Shown here: positions 50,901 through 64,000 of the stretch, piece by piece
How positions within the stretch are numbered: the first letter of the stretch is position 1
Layout: the number at the start of each line of letters is the position of its first letter
Assembly: GCF_009870125.1 (NCBI RefSeq)
Contig: NC_046683.1
Span: 57,737,869 to 57,801,868, forward strand
Length of the DNA: 64,000 nt
Reading direction: 5' to 3'
Origin: Drosophila pseudoobscura
Taxonomy: Eukaryota; Arthropoda; Insecta; Diptera; Drosophilidae
Made by a program: the position numbers and the translations under genes
The notes under the pieces: generated by a model
Seen by the model: only the letters and a program-made list of their open reading frames with translations
What the model was told of the DNA's origin: nothing
Database searches by the model: none

Positions 50901-53900
50901 CCATAGATCGTCGAAGGGCTGGCCGGCGGAGGGCTCGAAGTCGGCTGTGTACTGGCGCATCCCGGCTGAGGTAGTGAAGCAGCATTTGCACATGCACGAG
51001 TGGTAGCGCAGCCGTCCTTCGTCCAGATACGGATGCGCCAGGGCGTCTGTGACGGAGATTCGCTTGTCCTGCCATAGGATAAAAACGAGAGAAATGTTAG
51101 CAAGAGAGAACCCAAGAGGAGGAGGGGGAAAGGTGTAACCACAAACCGGATCGAAGACCAGCATCTGGCAGAGCAGGTGCACCGCCTCGTGTGTGGCATG
51201 GGAGCTGAGGGTGTACAGCACCGAGAAGGAGGGCGGCTTGGGGGCGCGCCGCAGCATGTGGGTCCGGGCCCCCTCGCAGGCGTGCCGCATGTCCTCCATG
51301 GTGGGGGTGCCCAGCAGCTCCGTGATCAGCTCCAGCTGCTGGACGGGGTTCTGCGCCTGGAACAGGATGCGCCGGCCGAGCAGCTCCCCGAATATGCAGC
51401 CCACCGACCACACGTCCACCGCCGACGAGTAGTGCCGCGCCCCCATCAGGATCTCCGGGGCGCGGTAGTACTGGGTGACCACCTCCTGGGTCATGTGCTT
51501 CGCCTGGTCCGGCTCCTCCACGCGGGCCAGCCCGAAGTCGCATATCTTGAGCACGCAGTTCGAGTTGACCAGGAGGTTGCCCGGCTTGATGTCGCGATGC
51601 AGGATGCGGGCCGAGTGCAGATACTTGAGGCCCCGCAGTATCTGGTACAGGAACACCTTGATGTGGTCGGCGGATAGGTGCTGCGGCGACACGATTATCT
51701 TGTGCAGATCCGATTGCAGCAGCTCCGTTATCACATAGCTATTTGTTCAATCAAAAGTTAAGGCGAAAACCAATAATAGAAGGAAAGTAAACAAATATAA
51801 AGCAGGACCAGAGAGGTCCCTCGGCAAAGCAGGCACCTCATCGAAAGCATGGAACTATCCCATTTCTTTCTGATTTGGATGCGCTTTGGTTCGGATCCCT
51901 TCGAGGCGAAAGAGAAACATCAGAGCCCGTCTCTCGAGAGTGAGAGAGAGCTAAGACTGACTGAGAGAGAGTGCTAGCGAGAGAGACAGGAGATTCATGC
52001 ACTTGGAATCTCCATCCCAAAGAGCTTTAAGAGCCTTGTTTTTTGTTTTGATTGTAAAAAGGATACATTTCCTGAAAGAAATCCAAATGTGGCGGCTGCA
52101 AGATGTCCAGGGCCGAAAGAACCTGCAAAAAGAACAGAAAAAGCAAGCGTTAATCACCGTCTAAGCCAATCGGTACTCATATTAATATTTATACGAGTAT
52201 CCCTATATTCAACACGATTCAGCGGAGGAAATGCAACAGTTTACACCTCATTTGGAGGGTATTACCTACCTGGGGTTGGGACTGGGTCTGAGTCTGGGGC
52301 TGATCATAAATTATGGAATCGTAATAAAATAAAAAAAAAAAAACAAAACCCAATTGCATGTTAATGTTGCAACAGAACAAAAGCAAGGAAATTGTTGACC
52401 CCTTGATGTGGTTACCTGTACGTTCGGAGATACGAAACACGCCACTGTCTTTCCAATGGGGGAGGTATCCATCAGCAGACCTCAGCGGTGACCAGCAGAC
52501 GGACATTTGACGGACAGCAGAACAAAGGCCAACAGGAAAAAAGGCGAGGGACCCGTACCCCGTTCCCCCAGCCAGCAGACAGACCTACAGACAGACAGAG
52601 GGACAGACGGAGGGACAAGCGGACGGACAAGCGGACAGGCTCTGATTTATTTTCGCTTGCGGTCAAGATGATGAAGGAACTGCGAGAAAGAGAGAAGCAA
52701 AGGCCAGCAATCACATCAAAAAATCTAACAGCTCTCGCTCTGTCTCTGTCTCTCGTCTCTGGACTCCCTTCCCCGCTCGCCACTCCCCCCCTCAAAATCA
52801 ATTTACAATATTTATTCAGCCCCAGTGGAGCTGCAGTGGGGACACAAACCGCAGCAAACAAAATGCGTTAAGTGATCAAAAAACAAAACGAGAAAGAACG
52901 AAAGCTTGGCTGCGTTGACCGAAGCTCGTGTTACCCCTTAATGTCCATCGGAATGCCGCAACTTAAAGCTTGCTTATATACGGTATAGACCTTTCGATGG
53001 CTCTAGATATGCATCAATTATATGTATGTATGTATGTATATTATCTGCGGTTTAAACATCTACTGTATCCTCCTGCAGGGAAGGGTACACAGAATGCACC
53101 TCTATCCCTCTCTCTCCCCCTCTGGCCGACCGACTGTCGGCAGTTGCCAAAGCAAAAGCAGTTCAACAATTTTGAGCACTCTGGCAACAACAAAAAAAGT
53201 GCCGACAACTTTGGCTCATGGTCTGCCTCCTGCCTCCTGTCTCCTGCTTGGCTCGTCGTCGTCGTCGTCGTCGAGTCTCCGTGTCTTAAGTGGCAAAGTT
53301 TTTTTTGTGCTCTACAGGAGCGAGAGCTTTGGCTTCTGCAACCCCAACCGCAGCTCCTTTACTTTGTTAAGGCCTTTGTTTTAGACATACATACATATGT
53401 ATGTATATGTATACATGTGTTTGAATATTTCTCATTCTGTAATATTTCTTGACGGCCGCTGCTGTAATTTAGCGACTGCATTTGTTGCGTTTTTGCGGTT
53501 TGCAACAAAAAACAGCGTAAGCGCAACGCAAAAGTCGAACTTTGAATGCACTTTGCTGGGTGGAGGGAGGGGTGTTGGGTCTCGTTTTTGCGTTAAATAT
53601 GTGAGTAGCTGTACTCTCTCTACCGCCTCTGATCATTCGTCAAATCGGCTACTGATCGTCTCGCTACGCGTTCGCTCTTCGGCTCAGTAAGAGAGAGAGA
53701 GTAGGCAGACCACCACCTGAGTTAATCAACCACCTCGTCTGCTGCTGTCTCTCTCTCTCTGCTAATGCTGCTGCTCCCTGGCTCTAGTCAAAGTTTTTCT
53801 GCTGCGGTCGGCAAGGGCATACATTGTTCCGTTCTGCCGACTGTCGGCGCCCACAAACGCACCGAAAACATGTGCAAATATGCGTGCACGTACACATACA

Positions 53901-56900
53901 ATATTTTTATGTTACGCGAGGCTCGAGACTCAAGTGTTTTGATATTCGGTTAACTTCATTTACTGCACTTCCACTCTGCGCAGGCGCGTAATTTGCTGCT
54001 GCTGCTGCGGTTTTCTTGTTTCTTGTTGCTCTGTCGAATTATTTTTTCGGGGCCCACGTGCAACGCAACGCAACGCAACGCAACGCAGCGCGGCCTGTGG
54101 CAGTGGCAGTGGCTGGCAGCTAATTAACATTTCGACTTGGGCTTGCAATCAGAATGCCAATTTATGCATTCTGTAGCTTCAAGTGTCCTTGACGGTGGGG
54201 TAGTACCCGGCGTACCCGGAGAGGGTGAGAGGCGGCAGCACAAGCCAAACAACTCGAGGGGAAGGCAACAACAACACCAGGACTAACACTAACTAGGTTG
54301 AGCAAGAGCAAACATTTTCTAGTTAAATACAAAGAGAAACAACAAGTGAAACTTTTCTTCAGAAACTTGCAGCAAGCAGGCAGCTGTGGCAAGCTGTTAT
54401 TACCCCCCACCCCCCCCTGGCCGTGTCTAAGCCATTCCGGACAGGCCAGATCTTGTCTGCAACTTCTTTTGCTCCCCAACAACTTCCATGAATTCCCCCC
54501 CACCCGCTCGCAAAACAAAAGCAAAAGTGTCGCTGCCCCTCCGCCCCAAAAGCGGAACATTCCATTTTCATTCCAAGCTAAGGGACAAATTTCCAGCTAA
54601 AAAAAAAATGCCCGACAGGCAGCAGCAGCAGCAGCAGCTGTCCACACATATTTGTTCATTAATTACGGGGAATATATACGTGTGTCTGTGTGTGTATGTG
54701 TGTGTGTGTGTGTGTGTGGAGGTGGAGAGAACGAGCTTCGCCGAAATTGAGTATTGTACGACCCTGGGCAGGGGGGGGGGGGGGGGGGGGGGCGGTGGGA
54801 TAAGCCCAACGAAACATAATTTGATTTGCTGTTACACCAGATGCCGATGCCGATGCCGATGCGGATGCTGCTGTTGATGCCACATATGTATGTATAGTAG
54901 AGCTGTTGAACTGCTTGGATTACCTGCCATTCGGAGGCTTTTACCTGCAAGATCTATGGGCATCTACATGGCTGAATATCTGAATGGAATAATAACGAAA
55001 TTTGCATGCAATTGACGATGCTGTTCGAGGCTGAAGCTCAATCATTTTGCCGGCAGCGGGGGGGCCGAGCGGGGCGGGGACGAGGGCTGACAGCTCTGAA
55101 AAGAAATTCAAAATCCTCGAGAAATTCTTTTGAAATGTGCCCCACGTTGCAATACGAATTGCAGGACGCGGGGCAGGGGGTAGGGGGTAGGGGGTAAAAA
55201 TACACAGAAAAGATTCGTTTTTTATTGAAATTTCTCTTCGTAGTTTTGCAGCAGCAACAACAACAACAACAGTACCCATGGATAAAGGAGCGCAAATATG
55301 TTGCAACGATTTGTGGAACTACAAATGAAAAAAGCACACAATACGGAGGGAGTGGCAACGGGGGCAGCCACTCCTCTCGAAGGCAGTGCAGTAACCACAC
55401 AAGAATGTTCCATCCATCCATCCATCCATCTATCCATCTATCCATCCGTCTAACTATTACACAAACAAGGCAATGGATTGCCAAAGGAAATGCCACATTT
55501 TAATTCGTTCTACAATCAATCGCCTCACGCCCCCTTGACCAGAGACCGAACCACTCATAAAGTGTGCCACACCGCTACCCCTCCCCGCCCCCTGCCCCAA
55601 TTGATTGAGTTATAAATAGTTGAACTGCCGAGTACACGAATCTCTAAAGAGAGAGAGAAACCCAATTTGCTGTAAAATTCAATGCAGCCACGTGCCACGT
55701 GCCTCTGTCGCAGCGCCTTGTATCTTGTACCCTTTCACCTGGTCCCGGCACTCCCCATGCCCCATGCCCCATGCCCCCTTCCCCCCCTCCCGAGTTGATT
55801 GCACTTGTTTGCCATTCTCTGAATGATGTCTGTCATGTAGGAAATGAAACAGGAAGCACAGAAAGAGACAACAGAGTCGCGCCTTCTTTTGCACACACAC
55901 ACATATAGGTATAAAGAAACATGTGTACTCCCCTCCTCCCCTCCCTATTGCCAGTCTCCCTCCCACATTGAGCATAGCAATTTATGCATATTAATAGAAA
56001 ATTTGCATATTGGGCAAGGTGCTGTTGTCGACACATACGACGGTAGACGGCATACGGCATAAGGCCTATGGCTGGGGGGCTATGGGGGGGGGGCAGTGCC
56101 TGCTCCACTCTACCGCCTACTGATTCTTCATCGTCTACCGTCTTCTCCATCATTGCATTACGAAATTCACACGCAGCGAAGAGCGAGAGAGAGAGGAAAG
56201 AAGAGGCCCACTGCCTCTACCTCTACCTCTACCTCCGTCGAAGCTTTGGATACTCTTCAGGCTATTATAGATGCATCTGTAGGCTGTAGGTTGAGGCGGA
56301 TGATAATTATGCCGTTGATGAATGCACAACATTCGAGTGGATGGCCCCTTTCTACGCTACAGCTGATTCCCAGACAGCCCACGGCCTATTTGCCGTCTAA
56401 TGATGTTGAACCAATCGACGCTGAAACACCGAATCCGTATCCGTATCTGTATCTGTGGCTGTATCTGGCAATGATTGTGAGATCCAAAGAGAAGGAGGCC
56501 ACAGGGAGAGACCGTGACATTTAACAGCCGAGGCCCACAACGAATCATATGTGATATGGTGGTAGGCCCCCCTGCATCCCCCTGCAACCCCCTGCATCCC
56601 CTTGCTCCAATAACCCCTCCATCGAAGCTCATGCTCGTAAACCACTTCTACTTCTCTCTGTGACATTTTGCTTTGAATGCAAATGCCAACTGCCGACTGC
56701 CCCAAATATGGAGCCGAACGCCAAAGGTTCTGCTTTTTGAGCACGTGCAGCAGTACATGCAGCATGCAACAGCCGACAGCCGACAGCCAACAGCCATGAA
56801 TATATGGAAATTAATAATAAATTATAAACGCTATACAAAGTAGTTGTTCCATCAGTTCGAATATTCTTCTGTGTGTCGTGGGCCCCGTCACCGAATGAGA

Positions 56901-57677
56901 CGTTTGGGGACTTTTTTGTATGCCCAGATCTGAAAGAGCTCCTTAAATTCGATAAATTAACATGACATTAAAACATTTAAAACATTTAATTAATGACAAT
57001 AATGCCAGCGAACAATAATTTCCACTCGAACGAAGGACAAAAGGCCAAAAAGACTGAGAGAAATGCGGAAAAATGTCTGCCAAAAGGAAATCATATTTTA
57101 CCAGGCTCAATGCCTGCCTGCCTTCTCCCTGGAGCCGCCTCTTTCCTGTTTGAGTTGTAAATATTATGAAAAAGAGCCCGCGACTAAAGTGGAAAATATA
57201 ATTGTTCATAAATTCTCGGGGCAAAGGCGGCTGAAGAGGGCAGGCAGAGCCGAGGGCAGTCCCTGCCGAACACCAGCCGGGCGTATGCGTGATATTTTTA
57301 TTTAACAAGAAATAAAGGATAAATATCTCTCTCCCTCTCCCTCACCCTCACTCTGCGACAATAATCCAATTGAAAACGTACTGTGTGTGTATATATACAT
57401 ATATATATCTCTTTTTTAATTACATTTTTGTCCTGCCATCAATGAAACGCAATGTTTTCCATAAAGATACATAGTTGCAGTAGAGCGGGAGAGAGGGGGG
57501 GGGGGGGGGGCTATAGAGGGATCTATCTGGCTGATTGGTTTACTTACATTCTCGTGCTTGAAAAAGCACAGCATTTTCAGCTCGCGGAACACGCGCTTCG
57601 ATGAGACCAAAGATTGGAACACATTTGGCAGCTTCTTGAGGGCCACGCGTCTGCCGTCCCGAGGATCTGTGACAGCC
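47961..57677 (-). CDS. nmo: Nemo / Nemo-like kinase (5'-partial)
   Basis: Minus-strand exons are >57677..57548, 52122..52067, 51738..51147, 51068..50867, 50802..50709 and 48015..47961; all phases agree, giving 375 residues plus a carried base. Nemo is a proline-directed MAPK-like kinase acting in planar polarity, Wnt/TCF, BMP/Mad and clock signalling. The window holds the kinase from AVTDPRDGRRVALKKLPNVF (catalytic Lys) through HRDIKPGN, DFGLARVEE and the activation loop TQE (the NLK version of TxY) to the NLK tail (SCMCKCCF, NPQSAAFKSFA). The terminal 55-nt exon encodes SSTVAHPSELPPSPHQWE and TGA. The exon with the Gly-rich loop (GYGAFGVVW) and the His/Pro-rich N-terminus are off the right edge. 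Reading past donor 50708 would end at once (AGG TGA). Confidence 0.95.
48016..50708 (-). other. nmo last intron with G-rich and GATA repeats
   Basis: 2.7 kb. It holds GGGGC repeats (48652-48672), a GGGGA-rich run (49390-49447), GACTG/GACGG repeats (50527-50567), GATA/GAGA with a G11 run (50165-50279) and T/A runs. No exon is supported besides those of nmo. Confidence 0.55.
52123..57547 (-). other. nmo intron (5.4 kb)
   Basis: Non-coding by inspection. It contains GGACAGAC-type tandem sequence at 52575-52640, (TC)n near 53745, (GT)n at 54678-54718, a 22-base G run at 54771-54793 and TCCA tetramers at 55408-55448. Open frames here are short and compositionally biased. Confidence 0.6.
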
Positions 57678-60600
57678 CTAAAAAGGATACAAAAAGAGAG
57701 AGAGAGAGAATGATTAGTGAGGAAATACTATAAGTAGGAGTATCTTAAGATAAAGTATCTTCCAAGACAGTTTTGCGACACATGTAGATGGTGTGGTGTG
57801 GGGTGGGGGGGCTTCTCTGTTTATTTGTTCTTCTGTTTTGGCTTTTTAGCATAATCGTTTCCCATTATCATTAACACTTCTGAGGCTCTGCCTAGACATT
57901 CATTCGTTCATTTGCTGCGACTCCCACTCAGACATGCAAATCGTCGCTTTTCAGAATTGAAAGAAGCGCCCTAATGTATGCTACGCCCAAATGGAATGCT
58001 GACTCATCCAATCAGACACACACACACCCCTAGCCATGGGAGAGAGTGAGAGAGGGAGAGAGAGGGATGTGTTTGTGTTTATGGATTAGAGCAGGAGAGA
58101 GAGATGCCAATTGAATCGGCAACTATTTGCCATAATTTTGAACGCCTAACTGTCGTCGAGGAGATTTACGACACACGGCAGTCGAGGGAGAGAGAAAGAG
58201 AGAGAGGGAGAAAGAGAGAGAGGGAGAAAGAGAGAGAGGGAGAGATGGTTGGTAACTCCGAGATGTGAAAGAAGCTGCGCAATTTTTGGGTTTGAAAGCA
58301 AAAACCATAACACACTTCTATTTTCCAGCACAGACGACAACAGAAACAGAGGCATGCGGCATGAGGCATGAGGCAGGGAGAAAGATACAGGATGAGTCAG
58401 GGCAGACAGACAACAACGACGACATCGACGGGGTCCCAGACCCAAGACCAGTCCAGACCCAAGACCAGACAGGGACTCCGCACAGTCACTCCCATGGCCA
58501 ATGGCATCGTAAAAGTTCTCTCCATAAGCTGGCCGCCCTGACGCCTCTGTCGTCGTCGTCGTCGTCGTAGATACCCCTGCAACACAGACCGACTGTGTTG
58601 GTATCTCTTGTTTGACCTTTTTTCGTGCACATTTTGTTGCTAATTTTCTGTCAGACGTTTATCAATTGAGAGACAATGCACACTTGCCTACTTGTAGGCG
58701 CCATTTTGCCGAGTATCTATGTATTTGTAGGCCTCTCCACATTATGCCGCATGGCTAGGGGTTGGGGATGGCAGGGGGGTTGGCTGTCGGCTGTTGCTGC
58801 CACACCAAACAAGAGGCAAATAACTCTGGCATTGTTAAAAAGTTGAACGAACTTTTCAACTCCATCGAATGTTTGTTTGTTTCTCGGTCTCCCCCCCCTC
58901 CCTGTCTGATTCCGACTGGGCTTTGTCTGTCCTCTCCTGGCGGAGGGGCATGGCAGCGGGGGAGGGGGCGGGCGGGTGGAATGGGTACTGCAAAATGACA
59001 TTAATTCTTGGGGGACGCCTGCAGAGCACATAATGCGACACTTGAGCGGAGAAGAGGCTTGAGATTAGGTTTGGAGGGCACTGCGTAGAGGTTTCATTTG
59101 TTTCAATGTTTAGATATTTGATACTCGATTCGATTTTCATTCTTCTCTGGAGAGCGGGGGCCATCCATCAAATTCTCCAAAGCGAGGATCCGGTTTTGAG
59201 ATTGAAATGGGTTAAAATCAAAAATATTTACAGATCAACTGAACCCCAGAGGAAGATGAAAAGATAAGACCACATATTGATGGACAAATAAGGCGGGAAT
59301 GATAAAAGAGAGAGACAGAGTCGGGTGGAGAGCGGGAGAGCGCCTGATGATGATGATGGATGATGGATGACAAAATGCAAGCACGTTCATGTTCAAAGTC
59401 GAAAGAGAGAGCGAGAGAGAGAGCGTATACATACAATACATATGTGTGCTATCCCCCCCCCCTCCCCCTCTTGGGATATCTTCTGAAAATACTCTATAGT
59501 TTTCGCCCCCCCTCCTTCACGTCTTTGCTGCAATTTTGATGTGGTTTCTTTTGCCTTTTCCTCTTCTCCTCATCTCCTTTCGATGTCAGTTAATGGAAAA
59601 TCATTTATCATGTGCGTGTGCCCCCCCCGTCGTTCTCCCTCGCTGGGAAGCAGGGAAGATTCGAAACGAAACAAAAAGTGCCAGAACTAAATGATAATTA
59701 CCCAAGACAACAATAACGAAAATCGGACCAAAAGGAGGCGGTCATTGTCAGTCATTCCCCCCCCCCCCCCCCTCCCCCCATCCCCACCCTTGGATCAATA
59801 ATTTATCATCTTTGACCCGAAGAGCTCTCTGAATCTAGTAGGGGGGGCGGGGGGCCGTCCTTCAATTCGTGTTGGTCTCAGCTCGAATTGAAAATTTGTT
59901 ATAGTTTCCCCTGCCCCCCCCCCCCCCCTCACCCTCCCCGACTGATTGATCGGGGGAAGCATCTTCAATTGTCTGGGACCACTCCAGGTGTGTGTCCATT
60001 TCGTGCTCAAGTGTGCAGAGAATCCCTCTCCCCCTTCCCCTCCACCTCCCCCACCCTAGAAAAAGGAAAAACTTCAAATTGCCATTTGAAAGTCCGAAAA
60101 GTTTTCAGCGTTTTTTTCTCTTTTCAAATATCCTTTCGATTGACTCTTGGGCAGTACAGTGAAATACCCTGTAATACCAGGGTCCATGCGGGGTGTGGGG
60201 CAGTGCTTGCTGTCTCTCTCTCTCTCTCGCTCTCTGCCCAATCCTTTCCTCTCGAGTTCGGTGCTTAAGCAGCTTTTGTCGAAAAGTAACTTTTGAATGA
60301 CTTTCGGGTTCTCGGAACCCTGCCTGCGGGTCACATCTGCCTTTACGTTACATTATTATTTATATTTCTTTTCGCTCTCTCCCTTCGCCCTCTCTCTTGC
60401 TCTTCAAATTGATGTTTTGGTCCCTTTTTGGGCGGCACACAGGCACGGCCTCGCATCTGCTTCCATAATTTCATTTTTGATTTCTTTTGACACTTTGCAC
60501 ATGCTTTTTGAATAACTCATCACCTTATTCCGTGCAGCCATCGTCAAACATTCCTTGCTGCTTATCCTTCCCTCTCTCTCTCTCTTCCTCCTTCCATCAC

Positions 60601-63600
60601 TGTCCAGCATATGCCCTCCCCCCCCTCCCTCGCAAAAAAAAGCTTATCCAGCCAAGTGAGCATTTGTTGCCTTTGGGCCTTTGGCTTCCTGCTGCTGCTG
60701 CTGACGTCGTCTGCCTGCCGTTCCTCACTTCTGCGTCTCCCCCACCCACTCACACCTTCCTCCAGCTCCAGCTCCAGCTCCAGCTCTGGCTCGACTCGTT
60801 CATTGAACTTTCCAGAGCATCTCGCCTTTCATCTTGCTTGTTCTTCTTGCTTCTCAAATTTATTTCGATCACAAGTTAAAGCGCGCCGGCATCGCACACC
60901 GCACTGCAATCGCTTTAAAGCTCTCAATTACTAATTGCAGTTTTGCTATAATCATGGGCACATTACATTCTGAATTCCGTGTGTCACCCGCCCAACGTGT
61001 GGCCGGGGAGGGGAGGGGGGGTGTGCGGAAACATGACGTTTCACGTTTTGGCTTGCGTGTAAATTACTAATTTCAGTTGTTGCTGCTGCTGCTGTCGCTT
61101 TGATTGCCTCTGTCATACGCTCTCCTGCCCGCTCTCTCTCTCTCTCTCTCTACTGCCCATTGTCGTCCGCTTCGCGCCGCTATGTTTTCTTGTTGTCTTC
61201 TGATGTGCTCAGCCATCCAAATGTTGTGCTGATGCCAGCATCCTCTCTCTCTCTCGCTCTCTTTCAAAGCCAGCGTCGCATGCAAAACAACATGCGGGTG
61301 CAGGCGACAAAGGTTTCAAAAGTGTTTTCAAGACTTAAATGTTGCCAACAAAATGTGCATTTATATGTGTATAAAAAGTAATTGCTTGCATTCGAATTCG
61401 ATCGTACATATATCGACACATTTGTCGCCTGTGCCACTTCCCAGATGCGACGACTAATTCGTATGTTTCAGCATTTCAAACTGTTATAATTATGGCACCG
61501 TACGAGTATGCCAGTGGCAGCAGGGGAATGCTAATGCTAATCTCGTTGTATCCGACTCGTTTCTAACCCACTACTGCCCCCCGCAAACACACACACACAC
61601 ACACGTGTACATGTGGCTTGTTGTTTGTAGAGAATACGCAACATTAATTGCAACATTTTCGCTGCTGTTAATTGACTAATAACTTTGGGGCATATTCTCC
61701 CAGAGGCAAGAGAGAGAGAGAGGGGACCACACACACACACACACAGACGTGAACGCACACGCACACTAAAGCAATTAAGCTTAATTGAATTTGATTATAT
61801 AAATATAATGGCATAGGAAAATAGAGCAAGCAGAGGGGGCAAAAGGTCCCCCCTCCCTATCTCTCTCTCTCTCTGTGTGTTTGCGGCGGGGAAAACTCAA
61901 TTTAAAACTAGCCTAAATGTACGGGAACTCAATCTCCGCTTTTCCAGCCTTCTTTTGCACAGCAAGCCCTTCCCCCGGCCCCCACCCTACCCCTCTCCAA
62001 TCCCTTTTGGCAACAGCCATGTCCTGCGCCAGCGTCGTCGTCGCCGTCGTCGTCGTCTGCTTCAATTTATGCGCGTAATCAATTTTACAAATGGCCTGCA
62101 GGCGGCAAAGGCAGCCAGGCAGGCAGGTAGGCGTGGCATATGGTAGAGGCAGGCCAAACGAGAGAGCGAGAGAGAGAGCGAAAGAGACAGCAAGAGGCAG
62201 AGAAATAAATTTATGCAATTTAGAATTTTCCGAGGGTCTGTCGGACTCTTGCACTCCACTCTAATACGCTCAGCTCCGCTCTCCTTCTCTCTGTCTCCCT
62301 GTCTGTCTGTCTGTAGAGGGTGTACTGTACTCCACTGTAGTGTGCTGCATGTTTCAGTCAATGACTTTTACAGCCGAATGAGGCTGAAATCAATTAAAAT
62401 CCATTTTGATTGCATTCTTGCAGACATGCAAATGGGAAATCATGTGCCACACCTTTCGCAAGCCCCCTAAAAAGTATGCTATGAAAAATGAGCACACATT
62501 AAAAATCTACCAGGATTCGTGTCCCCGAGCCCCCACCCCACGCCACAAAAGCAAAACAATAGAGTCATTGTCAATGTCGTTAGCTCTGGGCTGGGGGTGG
62601 TGCTGGGGGTGGGGGTGGGGGGGTGTGTCTGTTCTCGGCTATATTTCACTTTAATGCCGCCTCGCGGAGGCGCCTCCTCCTTTGGGGCGGGGGGGGGCCT
62701 ACAAGTAGGTGGAATGAAAAATGACAACATTGCCAGGCGCCAAATTGCCAAAGACGTTAAATGAAATATTTAAGTAAACAAAAAGATGGAGGGAGAGGGA
62801 CAAAAAGAGAGAGAGAGGGGGATAGAGAGGGGTGCTGAGGGGACTGTTGAAATTGCATAATTTTTTTGGGTAATTGTTTCAGACATGAATTTATGCCTCA
62901 ATTTTTGTGGCATGCCTGTGGCAAGCTCTCCTTTGAGTGTCCTTCGATCGCTCAGAAGAATCTCCTCCTTCCTTCCCTTCGTTGACTCTTTGGGGGCTTA
63001 CCTATAAAGAAAGAGAGTGCAGAAAATACGGGAATTAGTGATGATTTATCAACAGTTGAGGTGCCAGAGGTTAGAGGTCACAGCAATGACGGCGGGGCGG
63101 GGATGTAAGAGTTTGTTGCCCAACAATTATGTAAAAATCTATTTGATGCCCCAGATTAGGGGCTGGTGCCACGCCCCACACACAGATTGATTATGACATA
63201 TTCGGCCCCTCTTCGGCCCCCTTCGAAGCCCGTGGGGCCCCAAACCCAAGGGCGGGGGAGATACCAGAGAAGAGACCCGCTCCCGCACAAAAAGCGAGCC
63301 GCAGAGGGGGAAAGGGGCGCCAAGTTTGCATTTGACACATGGGGCACGCGGCGGGGGGGGGCAAAAACTTTCGAGCATCACATCACATGGCACCGCAGAG
63401 GGAGATACAGATACAAATATTGACGATGATGATGACGATGATGCTCTGCCCTTGAATGTGCCACTGAAATGTGGCAGGCGCGTGTGGGCGCTGGCTGCCT
63501 GGCCTGGCCTGGCCGGGGCCTAAAATCATTTCATTTCATTTCGTTGCGCGTCCGTTTTTGTGGGGATTTTGGGGCAAACAATGGAAACAATTCGTGGTCC

Positions 63601-64000
63601 TTGGTGGCCCAGAAATAGCCAAAGGACAAAGGGAAAGGCGCTGCCAGCCACGCCCACAAGTTAGCTATACTTGCGGGTTGATTGGGCCTCCAAGGACTCG
63701 CCACAGGACTCCAAATCTGGTGCATACATATAGTCCTTCCTTCCCTCCAGGGTATCCCCGTGGCCGACTACCGTCTCTTTCCAGTTTCTTTTGTTCGGTT
63801 GTTGCCCCGCACTTAAGACCGTCATCAGCATTTCTCATGGATCCCCCCCAACCCCCTCCGCATTCCTCAGTCCATTTTGCATGCCCCAGCGATTTCTTGT
63901 TGTGCCTCGAATGTTTAATTTAGCCCGAGTGTCCATCGCCTTGGTGGAGCTTGGAGCTGGGAGCTCTTCAAACATTTACATGTTATGCTTGCCCCGCCCT
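57678..64000 (-). other. Upstream nmo intron, running off the window
   Basis: No match to the Gly-rich-loop exon is seen, so the intron extends past the right edge. It is rich in (GA)n/(CT)n (58190-58245, 60213-60232), C runs (59755-59777, 59915-59928), (CA)n (61589-61604, 61731-61745) and G runs (62689-62697). A ratchet-type splice site is a candidate at 63001/63002. Confidence 0.6.
62990..63022 (-). promoter_or_regulatory. Candidate recursive (ratchet) splice site in nmo intron
   Basis: On the minus strand a pyrimidine-rich CACTCTCTTTCTTTATAG is followed directly by GTAAGC, so a 3' and a 5' splice site abut with no exon between (junction 63001/63002). This is the arrangement of Drosophila ratchet points in long introns, though the best examples have CAG/GTAAGT. 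Confidence 0.4.

Noticed and set aside
51177-51677. Plus-strand 166-aa ORF, Val/Leu/Arg-rich
   Set aside because: Antisense of the GC-rich nmo kinase exon; no independent support.
54938-54955. A second abutting splice-site pair (TTGCAG/GTAAAA, minus strand)
   Set aside because: Upstream pyrimidine tract is weak and the donor is poor, so not proposed as a ratchet point.
59755-59777. Long C and G homopolymers (also 54771-54793, 57497-57510)
   Set aside because: Treated as simple sequence; lengths may be sequencing-limited, so no biological claim is made.

Overview
This is an insect nuclear DNA window, almost certainly from a Drosophila species. It has GT-AG introns, mostly 55-70 nt long, CAG/CAA-repeat-rich fly proteins, DRE and Motif 1/6 core-promoter words, and near-identical relatives of melanogaster genes. 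The high microsatellite and homopolymer content and the linkage of rno to nmo point away from D. melanogaster itself, possibly to the obscura group. That placement is an inference.

Positions 1-31.5 kb form a compact gene block. It holds Dis3l2 (-, 3' end cut by the window edge), thoc7 (+, divergent from Dis3l2 over a 126-bp promoter with a DRE), Prp4k (+), a C3orf38-family gene (-), glycerol kinase (+) with NitFhit (-) nested in its first intron, a BTBD10/KCTD20-type BTB gene (-), and the very large PHD-finger gene rhinoceros (+, 3375 aa). The functions are housekeeping or nuclear: RNA decay, mRNA export, splicing-kinase signalling, glycerol metabolism, dinucleotide/omega-amide hydrolysis and chromatin regulation.

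Positions about 32.3-43.2 kb are a repeat island. Its core is a foldback structure. Two almost identical arms of about 520 bp in inverted orientation flank about 25 copies of a 127-bp tandem repeat, and the array contains an 8-unit higher-order duplication. Each arm carries the 3' end of a captured protein-coding exon. Dispersed and tandem modules of 145 bp and about 180 bp follow. Then comes a 3.06-kb DNA transposon (40159-43217) with imperfect terminal inverted repeats, a truncated transposase ORF and a separate multi-exon DUF4806-like ORF.

Positions 43.2-64 kb are nemo (nmo, Nemo-like kinase) on the minus strand. Six coding exons are present, ending in a tiny 55-nt terminal exon. The start exons lie beyond the right edge, and the introns are long and rich in simple repeats. 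A zero-length-exon (ratchet) splice site is a candidate at 63001/63002.

The strongest leads are: the foldback arms with captured gene sequence (possible hairpin-siRNA locus), the transposon pairing a transposase with a DUF4806 protein, the in-frame TAA inside a 57-nt stretch of the BTB gene, and the repeat island lying at what looks like a rearrangement boundary between two melanogaster-separated loci.
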